Part shown: positions 1 through 12,000 of the stretch, piece by piece
How the letters are laid out: the number at the start of each line of letters is the position of its first letter
How positions within the stretch are numbered: the first letter of the stretch is position 1
NCBI GenBank assembly: GCA_023548195.1
Contig: JAJHZJ010000418.1
Coordinates: 1,768,417 to 1,832,416, forward strand
From: Bettongia penicillata ogilbyi
Taxonomy: Eukaryota; Chordata; Mammalia; Diprotodontia; Potoroidae
DNA length: 64,000 nt
Reading direction: 5' to 3'
Notes under the pieces: generated by a model
Databases searched by the model: none
Seen by the model: only the letters and a program-made list of their open reading frames with translations
Told to the model about the DNA's origin: nothing
Made by a program: the position numbers and the translations under genes

Positions 1-1175
1 CCAGTTTAGTCCTAGAAGCTCTCCTTCTAAAACAAATCGAGGTTTTTCTTCACATACAGAGTGCACAGGAAATTGGGTTTACTTTCCACCACTTATGTTT
101 GACACAAAAAATGCCTTTCCTACACAAAACCAAGAAGAAGCCAGGTCTCACTAATTAACTGACCAACCTCTTAAGTGTTTGCCAGGAGCAGTGGTGCCTG
201 ATCTTTCCTTTTTTAAAAGAAAGCATAGTGTGTCAGTTATTCAGTTCTAACAGTTTTTTGGTACTTACTGCTAAGATTTTGTGGAGAGAGCAGTACTGAT
301 AGGCAGCTAATAATTGCCTGTTGCTGCTGTTACAATTGCAAAGTGTGAAAAAATGTCATTTTTTGAAGGTGCAACCAAAAAATTGAATTACACATTTTTC
401 ATTCAAAAGGACAAATTGATACAGTGTTTTAACTCAGAGCAAGATTGACTTGCCATTGGCTATCACAAATATTTATTTCATCTTACTTAGGCAAAATCAA
501 AATATATTTATTTTAAGCTGTTAGCCAAGGGAAGTTAAAATAATTTTAGGTATATTTTGCCAACAACTTGTTCCAGTTGCTCTGCCTGTATATTTTTGTG
601 CATGTATTTCAAAACTAAGTGTAGCAATGCTATTCCTGGTCCCTAATACTCTACCTACCACTCTGAAGACTCATTCTGTAAACACGGGCTCTAACCACAA
701 TGACTCTCTAAAGCCTGGGTTCTGTCTCCTGCCTCTAGATAGAGCTGTAACTAATATAGAGTAGATGGCTCTTTGCCCATAAGCTCCAACATCTAAGGGG
801 AATAATATTTTTTCCTTGTAGTTACTTTAGGACTATCCTTGTATTCCCATGCCTTCCCTCACAATTTTCTGCTGTTTGGCATGACTACCCTCCAACCCCA
901 TCACCATAGCACCTCCTTCAAGAAGTCCATCTTATCGTCTCATTTCACTCAAGATGGTTGGACATCCCACCACCACCCATTCCTTTTCCCCACTTCCTCA
1001 ACTGTTTTTCCTTAGGTGAAAATATGGTCCTTGTTATTGCCCTGGTGGTGGGTCAGTTGTTGCAGTTCGTAGGATCCAGACTTTACATGCAAATTACCAT
1101 TTTAGGGACAGTTAATCAAGTCAAAGCAACAATTACATTTTGATTTGTTGTATGGAGAAAATTGGGGAATCAAGG

Positions 1176-1345
1176 AGGTAGTAGCAGTGTGACTCTGGGC
1201 AAGTCACTTAACCTCATTTGCCTCAGTTTCCTCATCTGTAAAATGAACTGGAGAAAACCACTCCAGTATCTTTGCTAAGAAAACCAACTGAGATGGTGAA
1301 GAATTGGACCCAATGGAAAAAAGACTTGAACAACAAATGCAGATA
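1176..1345 (+). mobile_element. tRNA-derived marsupial SINE (WALLSI/Mar1 type), 5'-truncated
   Basis: It shows the SINE body 'gggcaagtcacttaacctca', 'cctcagtttcctcatctgta', 'ccactccagtatctttgc' and the tail 'gaacaacaa'. The tRNA-like head with 'ggcagctaggtgg' is missing, so this is a truncated copy. Confidence 0.8.
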
Positions 1346-1439
1346 AGGAAAGTTTTTTCTACAAAGAAGTACACAAAGGAAAGAACTTTTCACCCAACCA
1401 AAGCTTCAAGGCCATGAATTTGCCTTGGGAAGAGACTTT

Positions 1440-1850
1440 TGATTCACAGAATCACAGAAACTCAGAGTTAGAATGGACTTTAGAGGATACTTTACTAAGT
1501 CAAGGCACACTTGAACCCAATCCCCTCTACAGAATTTCCCCAAAGTCATCCCAGTCTTTGTTTTAAAGACTGCAGGCGGTGGGGGGGGGGGGGGGGGACC
1601 TATTTTGTCCAAAGGTACCTCATTCTACTTTTGTAACCCTCTAATGGTGAAGAAGTTTTTTCTGGTTTCAAGTCTCATTTGCCTTTTTGTAACTTTCACA
1701 CATAATTCTTACTTCTGCCCTCAGGGTTCAAGAAAAATCAGTAATCCTTCTTCCAGATGACAGACAGCCTTTAAATACTGAAGACTGCTATCGTGTCTTA
1801 CTAAGCCTCTATTCTCCAGGCTAACCCTAAACTCAAAGTACAAATATTTC
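1440..1850 (+). mobile_element. CR1/L3-like LINE remnant
   Basis: The order 'atcacagaa..cagagtt' then 'tttaaatactgaagactgct', 'atcgtgtctta' and 'ctccaggctaa' matches the 3' part of CR1/L3 elements in the orientation often seen in amniote genomes. A G17 run (1581-1597) lies inside it. It is diverged and has no reading frame. Confidence 0.6.
1581..1597 (+). repeat. Poly-G run, 17 bases
   Basis: Seventeen consecutive G on the + strand inside the CR1/L3-like remnant. A run this long is likely to vary in length and to be error-prone in sequencing. Confidence 0.95.
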
Positions 1851-2613
1851 TCTTAAGTGGAAAATTGAGTTTTGATTTGGATCTCAAAGTAAAGAACATA
1901 CCTTAGTTCTGGTCACATAGCCAAGACACCACCACAGACTTTGTCACAGTTAACATAATCACAAAGGGCATTAAAAAGAATTAACAAATCTCAAACTAGA
2001 GATTTCGAAATCTATCTCTATATGATGAAAAGAACAGTTCTGGGAGAAAAGTGATATACACAAAACAATTATGGAACACAAGACTGTATTTATTTAGAGT
2101 TGGAAGGGCAGAGAATCACACCATCTATGTTTTAGGATTTCCACATTTCATGTATTCAAATCCAGTTTCTAACATTTAATAGCCATATAAATAGGAGAAA
2201 CTTAACTTCCCTGAATTTTCTAATCCATAAAATGATTGATTTAATATGTCCTACTTTGTAGGGTTACTATAAATTTCAAATGTATGTGAAGTACACTACA
2301 AACCTTGAAGAATTCTGTTGGTGATTGTGATCTTGTGGGTGGATTATAGGATTCCAGAATAGAAGACGCCTTAGAGATCTCTAGCCCTGCTTCCTCATTT
2401 CACCAATGAGAAACAGATTCATACAGGTTGAAGGGTTTTTCTAAGTTCACCCAGGCATTTGCACAGTACAGACTGGCACAAAAGTACTCAGAGAACTTTG
2501 AACCCAAGTACTCAAGGTATAATAGAGTTGGAGTCCTATTCTGTCACTTACATCCTGTGTGGCCTTGGACTTAACCCTTCTGTTCTCCCTTTATCTACAA
2601 AATTGGACTAGAC

Positions 2614-2710
2614 CAGGGGTGGGGAACCTGTGACCTCAAGGCCACACGTGGTTCTCTAGGTCGAAGGTTACACTGAGGTCAAAAGTTTCTTCATTTTTGA
2701 TCTCATGGTT
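2614..2710 (+). mobile_element. hAT (Charlie-like) transposon end fragment
   Basis: It begins with 'caggggtggggaacctg', the same terminal inverted repeat as the element at 14117-14328, followed by 'gacctcaaggccacacgtgg'. No matching right end is seen nearby, so only one end remains, or it is a longer diverged relative. Confidence 0.6.
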
Positions 2711-3149
2711 ATCTCATTTCAAAGTAATACTTCCTTATACATCATGTGATGACTGTTCTCCCAGGGGTCGTATCGAGGACTATAATAAGTACTTCTAGGG
2801 CCCTTTGGCATCAACTGTTGGAGGCATCTTTTCTGGCAATTTATTTGCCCAGAAGCAACAGCAAAAATAGGAGGGGAAAAGGTATAACTTTGATGAAGCA
2901 GAAAAGGAAGTTATCAAGAAAGGCATCTATACCCATATACAGAGAGGGAGTTTTGTTAACATTTCCTTAAAATTAAAATCACTCTAAATATAATTCAAGT
3001 AATGCAAAGTTTATAATTTTACATGCTTTATTTTTAAATTTTTTAAAATAATTTTATTTATATTAAAAAGATTAGAACTTTTAAAAATAGAAGAAAAAGT
3101 ATTATGCTCTCTTTTGGGCTCCTAATCATCAAAACCCTAGTAATCACAA

Positions 3150-4360
3150 GCCTGTATGAAAGGGAAGAGTATACAATAAGGCTAGAAAGGAGGGTTAGGT
3201 CTAGGTTTGAATGGCTTTAAAGTGGATGCACTTACATTTTCTCTCAGATGCAGAGGAAACTACTGTAGTTTATTGATTAGGGAAATGAGATATTCAAAAC
3301 CATTCTTTGGGAAAAAATTATTTTGGTGGATGTGTGGAGCTGGATTAGGAGTGGGGAGAGATCTGAGGCAAATAGTTCAGTCAAGAGATGATGAGAATAT
3401 GAACTAGGGTGATGGCTATGTGAATGGAAATAAAGGGATATATGTCAATGGAAATATTGTGGTGCCCTCAAAAGTAATAGTGAAGTTCAGAAAAGTTTTG
3501 AGGGAATGATTTTGAGTTCTTTTTAAAATATGCTAAGCTTGAAGTGCCTATGTAATATCCAATTCAAAATGTCTGATAGGCAGTTGGTGGTATAGAACTG
3601 GAGTTTAGGAGAGAAACTGTGTGTGTGTGTATGTACACACACACAAATATCTGATATATGTCATCCACAGTGGACTAAACCTATAGAAATTGATGAAATT
3701 ACCAAGTGAGATCGTATAGAGAAATAAGCAAAAAAGGAATATATGATGATCACAGAAACTTAAGGAAGAGCAAATACTTGAGAGAAGAAGCAGTCTTGAA
3801 ACACAAAAAAGTATCCAGGAAGTGGTCATCAGGGTGAAATGTATTTGAGAGGTCATGAAAGATTGAGAACTGAGAAAAAAAGTCATTGAATTTGGCAATC
3901 AAGAGACTACTGATCACTTTAAAGTGCGCACTTGCAGCTGAGTGATGAACTCAAGCCAGATTGCAGTGCTGAAAGGTAAGAGGAGAAGAAGAGGAAAGAA
4001 ACTGTGCACAATTTTTGTTCTAGGAGTCTGACTGAGAAAGAAGGGAGTTGAGGGATAGTAGAGACTATTCTTTTTGAATGAGGATGGAAGATTGGTGTGT
4101 CTGTAGGCATGAGGGAACCAACAAATAGAAATGGAAAAGAGAAGGGGGAACATGACTAGAGTATATGGGAGTTTATGTCAATTAAATAGGGGAAAGACAA
4201 TCATCCATATGTTTTCAAATAGATAATGGGAGAGAATTCGCACAAATATATGGGACTGGAAGAGAGCAGGAGGAGACTGGGGAATGAAAAAGAGTCCAGT
4301 TTGGCTGATCCAGGGTATGAGAAAAGGGAAGTTTACCAAAATTAGACTGAAAGGTAGATT
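3150..4360 (+). repeat. Old dispersed repeat ('family R'), longest copy
   Basis: The order 'tttattgattagggaaatga', 'gatgatgagaatatgaacta', 'taggcagttggtgg', 'gaactggagtttaggagaga' and 'accaagtgagatcgtataga' recurs in part at 21480-22480 and 41068-41505. I know this wording as a common ancient mammalian interspersed repeat but cannot name the family. A (GT)n/(AC)n stretch lies at about 3619-3646. Open frames on the minus strand here are repeat shadows. Confidence 0.55.
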
Positions 4361-4684
4361 TGTATACAATTCATTTCTGGGGACAAAATAGTCTTATTTA
4401 TTAAAGCATATACAGTGGAACCTCTTTTGACAACACTTGGCAATTTGGGTTATTTTATTTATTGGAAAAAAACTGTATTTTTTAAGAAGTACTATACTTC
4501 AAATTATCTTCCCAGTTGTGAACTGCTTTACTCTTAATTCAAAATAGTGAAAGGGTTTTACTGTGTGCTTTTAAAGAAAATTTCCACATAAACTGAGCCT
4601 GCAAGTGGAATTTCTATAAAATAGGAATGGCATGCTGCATCTATTTTATTTTTAAAGAGTAAAAGAGTCAAGAAACTGAATCCA

Positions 4685-5902
4685 AGACAATTTAAATTAT
4701 CTTTATTTTGGCTGCATAGTTACATTTCACTAAATTAGATAATTTTGTTTCCAATTAAAGTCTCATAGCTTGCCATGTAAACAGTGCATTCACTATTAAA
4801 CTGCTGTACAAGAAACATTATAAAATACAGAATCAGAATAGAAAGAATTCACTTTACAATATTTCAGATAATTGCACTAAAACAACATTAATTAAAAAGA
4901 CTAATGGGTTCACTGGAAAAACACTTAATCTCCATTCTAATGAAGGATGGTACAAAATGGCACAAACAAGAAAAGAGTAAAACAATGAAAACAGGGCAAA
5001 CTAGCCGGGGTAGTCAACAAAGGCAAGTTTGATCCATGAACATAGTGACTCCCCAGCCAGATATGAAGGAAGGTAAATAAGAACCCACCAGAAAACTTAG
5101 GTTTCTGTTTTCAGTGTAGTCAGCCATACAATGTGTTAAGCTCTCTGGAATCCAAAAATTATCAGCTACAGCATCTTCATAATTTTTTCTCCAAATGAAC
5201 GGTAAACATTTACAAAGATTATACTTCTCCAAATAGAGTTAAGAGCTAAATACAGCCTACATAATCACCACTGCCGGTCACTACAGAGGTATTTATCAGG
5301 CACGCTACAGCAAATGCTTAATAAATACAAAAAAGAAGTATGAGACAAATTAAGAACATGTCCATATATTGTTTTTCTGAGTTGATACAGGCATCAAAAG
5401 AAAGAATAATCCAAGAAAAAGTATATTGGCATCTTATGTCTTAAACTAAGCAGCACAGAGATTTGTTAACCAATTTTTAAAGTTGTTTGACAATATTTCT
5501 TCCACTAGCCCAAACTGAAAACAAAATCAGATATTTTTCTTGGGCCAACAGAAAATTAGATATAAATATGTACAGCAATAGAGATGCACATGTGACACCA
5601 GAGTTTTTAATAATAAAAACTAAGTTAAGAGTCAACAACTTAAATAATAGACTGATAGCAAATTTAAATATGGACAAAAATTCAGTAACTGCTAAATTGA
5701 AGGGTAGGACAAGAGCAGAAAATTTTAGAAAATATTTCAATATTAGAAAATATTGTTTTTAAACCAAAGGAAACTTCCTCTCAAATAAAAATGACAAGGT
5801 ATGGAAACCATAATTTACTCCACAGCTATACAACGATAAAAACTACAATTAGAGCAATTTTCCCACATAATTTAGATGATGTAGTGCAACACTGCCTTTC
5901 TT
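4685..5902 (-). other. STX7: STX7 3' UTR (inferred extent)
   Basis: Sequence from the STX7 stop codon to the first good minus-strand AATAAA. It is AT-rich and free of recognisable SINE or LINE copies, which contrasts with the repeat-rich flank and fits a constrained transcribed UTR. The end point rests only on the poly(A) signal. Transcript data would settle it. Confidence 0.5.
4702..4707 (-). terminator. STX7: Candidate STX7 polyadenylation signal AATAAA
   Basis: AATAAA reads on the minus strand about 1.2 kb past the STX7 stop codon. It is the first clear AATAAA I find downstream of the stop. Further AATAAA matches lie at about 4640, 4450 and 4390, so later sites are possible. Confidence 0.45.
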
Positions 5903-6001
5903 TTAATTTCCTTTCAAAGATCCCCAAAGGATCACTCCAAGAATCACCAATCCAATGACAACAATAAAAATGATGATGCACAGGGTTTTTCGGGACTTGC
6001 G
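5903..6001 (-). CDS. STX7: STX7 exon 10: membrane anchor and stop codon
   Basis: Thirty-two codons plus TAA. The translation starts [12 protein letters not shown], runs through a hydrophobic stretch of about 20 residues and ends WGSLKGN. This is the tail anchor that holds syntaxin-7 in endosomal membranes. The acceptor is 'ctgcag' directly before CGC. Human STX7 ends in a shorter WGLNH-type tail, so the last residues differ, as expected for this variable end. Confidence 0.95.
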   Translation of the reverse strand, partial: RKSRKTLCIIIFIVVIGLVILGVILWGSLKGN

Positions 6002-9000
6002 CTGCAGGTAGGAAAAAAAAAACACAAGATGAAAATAGTCGTCTTGTTCTTTATCTTCACAAACCTAGCATATAGTCCTTATATTGCAACTAACAGAAAA
6101 AAACAACCCCTTAGATGTCAATCTTGTCTTATTTGGAGAAAAGACAAGTATTATTTTTTATATCTTCAAATAACATTTTGAAAAACTCTTCAATTTCTGT
6201 ATTGCTATTGTTTTATCTAAAAAAATGTACTTCAACTAGAATTTTAATCAAGTTTCTGATTCCTAAGTGGAATAATTTCTTCAAATTCAAGGAACTTCTA
6301 GGTAGAGATTGAGTGTGCTTAATTTTTTTTTTCCAAAGTTTAGGAAACAAATGAACAGAGTCTATGAACCCCATAACTATGTTGAAATTACTTGTATTCT
6401 TAAATTTAGGTGTTGCTTAAAAACACAGAAATAGACATTTGCTTAATATGATTAATATTAGACTCCAGACTAATATTATCTTTAATGGAGAAACACTAGA
6501 CATCTTCTCAAATCAGGCATACAAAGGAAGGGTGCCCATCATCAGCATTATATTTGCTCTGTTTATAGAAATACTGATTATAGTGATTAGATAAAAGGTA
6601 TAAGCATAGGCAAAAAAGAAGCAAAATTGTCACCTGAAGACAATAATAGTGTACTTAGCGAATCCTAGATATGAAATGGAAAAAAAAATTACTGAAACAA
6701 TAACTTCAGTAAAGTACTAGGCTATAAGAGCCCCATAAAATCAGCAGTTTTTTTTGTGTTACTAACAAAATGCAGGAGAGAAATAGAAAAAAAAAATTTA
6801 TTCAAAATAACTACGAAATCAACCTATCAAGGCTGAATTAGGACTTAACTAGAACTACAAAAATTACGGAAGTAAAGGAAGATTTAAAAGGAAAATATTA
6901 ACTGCATGGCTGGACCATGGCAACATAATAAAAGATAATGCAGTTATCTAAGTTACAGGTTTAGTGTCATGCCAATAAGGAGTTACTTTAGAGAACTAGA
7001 TCTAATAACCAAAGTCGTTTAAAAGAAAAAAAGATCAAGAATCTCCAGGGGAAGTCAGGGTAAAAAGAAGGAGAAATTATGGGGACCTAATAAGATCAGA
7101 TTTCAAATTATACTTTAATAAAATAATCATCAGTAGTTGATACTGGCTCAAGAATAGAAAAATAGATCAATGAAAACAGAAGCAACACTGAAAATCTTCA
7201 TAACTGCAATCAATGCAGTGAGTAATCATGACTTCATTTCAAAATATGAATAATGAAGCATTTCTCCCATCTTTTGGCAAAGATGTGATAGATTTAGAGT
7301 ATAGAATAAGACATACATTTTTAGACATGGCCAATGTGTTAAAGGGTTTTGCTTGACTATGTTACAAGGGAGGGTTTCTATTTGGGGTCAGGAGGTGAAT
7401 TAGTAGAAGTGATAGATCTGCAAAGAAAAAAAGATGTCAATAAAATGTTAAAAAAAATCACAGAAGGAAAAGTTCAGAAGGTGACAAGATAATCTTATTA
7501 TTGCCTTGTTAAATGTAATGCATAATTTTATGAAACACAATGTATATAATAAAAGTTCATGCACAATCAATTTTATCCACCTTTGCATATTATGTTTCTG
7601 ATTGATAAGTTCATTTAAAAATTAAGTGTTGTCATTAAATACTATTATAAGATTTCTTGTTAACTTTTAAAATTTAACGTTCTTAAGAAATTACTTGGGG
7701 AAAAGTGTTTCTTCTTAAAATATTATCATTTTCAGAAAGGGCAGAGAGAAGGATGGAATGATAGAACCATAGTGAATCATGGAAAGCCAGGGGTCTGAAT
7801 TCTGGCCCTAAGAGCTGCATTGTCAAAATTTATCATTTTTTTAATGTAAATATAACATGTTTGTCAACATCTGTCCCATCAACGTACAGAAACCAAGTTA
7901 GAAGTTGTAACTCCAAGATAAAAATGTAAAACAAAAAATTCCTAGCTGATACATGAGACAGCACAAGACATCATGGGGCGGCCTTTTCCCATGTCCATAG
8001 GTTAGGAATTATGTTCCATTTCTTCAATCTGGACTCAAAAATAAGTTTTCACATTTCTTCTGTCTTAAAATGTCATACCAACATGGAAAAGTCATTTTCC
8101 TTCTTTTTAAAAGGAATAGAAAGATTTGTTAATATACTCCAAAGGGAAAAGGAATGCCACAAAGGCCAGAGATAAGCCTTTAGACTACAAGGATTTTGAG
8201 AATTCCAGAGACACAACTACTTCTCCCTTCTCCCCTGCCCCTAGAAGAACTAGATATATTAGATTCAGTGACACCTCCAAAATTATGTTATTGTCTTTTA
8301 TAAAATCCTATCTCTTCCTAAGATCATAGAAACGATGAGCCTACATGAATAAACAAAAGCATTTCAGTAGACAATGGTCCTAAACCTGCCCTCCTCATTT
8401 AGTCTCAGTTTCTCTCTTTCAGATCCTAAAGTTATACATACTATGCTTCATGACTATTGAACAGGTTTCTAACTTCACTAGGAAAGTCTTTGTCTACTAT
8501 TGTAATAAGGATTTATAGCAAGTTCCAAATCATCTGAGAATAGCTTTCCTAGCAGAGCAGGTTTAAAATCAGGGCTCTCCTGAAAAAAAATGAAAAGCCT
8601 TCTTTCTCTCTCTCTCATGTTCAATCCAACATAGTCACCTCTCCAAAATGTAATTTTTTTTTATCTTCATGACAGAGAATATCTTCCTAATGTCTTCCAC
8701 CCAAAGAATCACTTTTACTTGAGGGAACTAGACATGTTTGTTTGTTTTTAAATAAAAGGACTGTTAGCTTGAACCCTAGGGCTTTGCGTGAGGCTTTGTG
8801 GCAGATGCCTAAAGGAGAAAACCTCCTATCAAATAAGTATGACCTTCTCTCCCATCCACTTTTAAGAATCCTCTAGGACCAGATCTCTCACGTTATAATA
8901 CAGCTCTTTGTAAATGTGTGGACCAGAATTCAAGCCCCTAAACTCCAAAGATTCAGAAAAGTTCTATTTTTCACCTTACACCTGCTCAGGATCTCCAGAA

Positions 9001-12000
9001 TCAACACAGTGGTAATTTTTTTTTTTAAGGGCAGGGGTGGTGTTGGTTAAAAATGAACTAGTAAAAATGTCCACCATTCACTGACAAAACTAACATTCCT
9101 TGGTTGGGTACTAGAGAGCTTACCAAGCTATCTGTCCACCAGTGTGCTTTCTGAATAACTCTAGGATAGAGAGCAGCAATCTCTTTAGTCTCTCAGGCTA
9201 TTAAACAGTGCTGTGGATGTCACCATTAGGCCCAAGGAAACAGACAAAAAAGAAGATAGAGAAAAAGAGTAGATGGAAAGGAGAAAGGGAAAAGGAAAAA
9301 AGAAATGAAGGTGGTTCATTGACATGGAGTAATGGAATGCTATGGTTAAATGAGCTACTCTTGCCTTGAGTTACAAAGGCAATTCTGCTTTGTATTCTAA
9401 CCAGTCTTCTATTGTTAATAAGCAGGCCTACACTTTACAGTCATGCTGATGGCATGAAAAGAAATTAGTTATGAAACTTTTTCCAGGCTCTTTTCTATTC
9501 TACTAAGTTCTAGATCTCCAAACCCTGTCCCCCTTTAGGATTTTTGCTTTAAAAAAGAAAGGAAACCAAAAACATAATTAAAAAGATTAATATTGAATAT
9601 TGTAAGAGAAATATGTGAATCTGTATCATTACCTGATAATTCGCAGCCCTTGACAGCTGCTGGTTTGCCTGCTGGATATGTACCTCAGTATTTTCTACAT
9701 TGGCTTCTATGCTGTCTTTAGAAAAACACAGACATGTATACATTAATTATGTTCTCCAGATGTGTACTTTCCAATTCTGGAATGACTCCAAGCACTCCTC
9801 TTCACTCAACAAAGGTCACTGAAATCTTCAGATTTACTCAAAGCTGACCAAAGTTTGAGGTGATCTGAGTCTCTGGTTTTCAAAATCTAGTCATTATTAT
9901 TTATCACTGACATACCTCAAGGCCAATACTGAATAACGTGAGGAATAAAAATATGATCATTTACCTTTGTAATGGAATCCTAGTTCTTACTCTATCCATC
10001 CCTGATAACTCTCACAGAACAGAATATAATATGTGGTCATTAATATCAGGACTCATGGCCACCTGGAATCTAACAATTTATTCCCGTCATTGAAGTCTTC
10101 ACTGAATAGAAATGAAATAACAATTGATCCTTCCCAAGAAGGATACCTCACTTAGGACACAGAAAACACGGACACCAAATGTAAAATCTGTACCACTCCC
10201 TAGTTTTAATAACAACAATAGCCATAACAGTTAACTTTTACGTAGCATTTTAAGATTTGTAAAGTGCTAATACATGTTGTATGATTTTAAGGACTAAACG
10301 TTTGCCCATTGAACGTGGTCTGTTTCAGATGGCGGATTCCTGCATTTGAAAGGTTATGTTATATTGAATTTTTGAGCTCTCTTTCTCTGCCCCCCATGTA
10401 CATATACGTTGTTCATAATTATTGCTTATTGTTGACTACAATATAGAAAGATATATATATATATATAAATATATAAAAGGAACAGGAAATTGTGTCATTC
10501 ACCAGGTAATCAGCCCCAAGACTAATTCTATAAATTCTTGGGATTTTTTTCAGTGTTTTGCTGAGGTAGTAAAAAGGAACTACAGTGACTAGATTTAGTG
10601 TTTTTAAGTCACACAGCAAGGGTTAAAGTTGAATAATGTGACAATAAACACAAATGGATCTGCTTTTGGATCATACATGGGATTGAAGATTAGAACTGGA
10701 AGGGACCTCAGCTCATTTAGTCTCCTCCTTTCATTTTGCAGGAGGAAATTAAGTCCCCCCCCCCCCAAGAAATAAAGAGACTTATCAAGATCTCACATAT
10801 AATCACTACAGACCCTGTGTTCTTTCCTCTATATCATTTTACCTCTAATATATGGCTTTTACATACTAGAAATATGTCAGTTCCAGAAGTAGCTCAACTC
10901 AAAAAAATCATTTGAAAGTAACAAAAATCATTTCTTTCTTTTTTTAAAAGATTTAACGTTAAAGAAAAAATGCACATAAATAAAAGAATTCTCTCAAAAG
11001 AAATGCTGGATTAATCCACCAAAACCCAGTTTCCAATAGACTGTTAGCTAGGGAGACCAGAACAAATGAGTTGTTAGGTCAACTCAAACTGAGGTTGGGA
11101 TGGGGGAAGGGGCTAGGAGATCTGACTCAGAGCTACTGAAGGTCAGCTGAGATTGTGCTCTTTTGGCAGGAGCAGCAGAAGGCCCCCTCCCTGGGTCTCC
11201 TGACATCATGACGCCTTTCACTACTGCCAGCAATAATCACTTGTGCCTCCCAACAAATACAAGCCCAAACAAAGTCTGTTCCCATACGTGCAAAGGGCTG
11301 GAACTAAACAGTACAGTCAACATAAAGTCCTGCGAGACTGAGGAATGGGACCGATGTATGCCCCCAAGGGAGCCAAAGGAAAGGAAAAAAGTAAAACCCT
11401 GGAGGAAACCATTTGTGAAATCACCTCTATGTTGAGGCATCTAAATTACATAGGCTTACCTATCATATCTCCTTGTTCATGTATCATCATTCCTAAATCC
11501 TTAAATATTTCGTTTATATCCATAATATCAGCCTGATGAGGAAAGGATATGTTAGTTAGTTAGCAGCAGAAACTAAGGCCTCACACCGCCCCATTCCTAC
11601 TATCCTGCCCCACCCCCACAAAATACACATAAATATACCTTTGTGCATTGGTATATGCCTCAAATCTGTAATAACGTAGATAATTCCAGGGGAAAAGCTA
11701 CTACTGGAGTGAAAAATTGAGAAACCACTCATCACCAGAGCCCAATCTCCTAAGGTATGGTTTGTGGTTTTTATCATGTTGCACAGACCATCCTACTATC
11801 TAGGATGGAAATTCTTGGGACTCTGTTTAATACCCACGGCTTCCTCCTTTACCACATGAGAAGTTTTCCACCTGTCTTCAAGCTCCTGTGCGCTTTATCC
11901 TTACTATTTACAACTGCTGCTCTCTGCAAATGAAAAAAAATCCTTCCCCAGCTTGCTCACATGGTGCTCTGAGTGCTACACTGCTCAGTTTGCCCCTCTC

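Larger units (their letters stand above)
1..4684. other. 3' flank of STX7: repeat-rich intergenic DNA, no gene seen
   Basis: This stretch lies beyond the inferred STX7 polyadenylation site. It holds a CR1/L3-like piece (about 1440-1850), SINE pieces (1176-1345 and about 2527-2610), a hAT terminal fragment (2614-2710) and a long old repeat (about 3150-4360). The remainder (1-1170, 1860-2330, 2720-3140, 4370-4680) is AT-rich sequence with no exon, RNA gene or conserved motif that I can recognise. Short open frames here are shadows of repeats. Confidence 0.6.

Noticed and set aside
2614..2710. A complete hAT MITE like the other two
   Set aside because: Only one terminal repeat is seen. No inverted partner or 8-bp duplication was found nearby.
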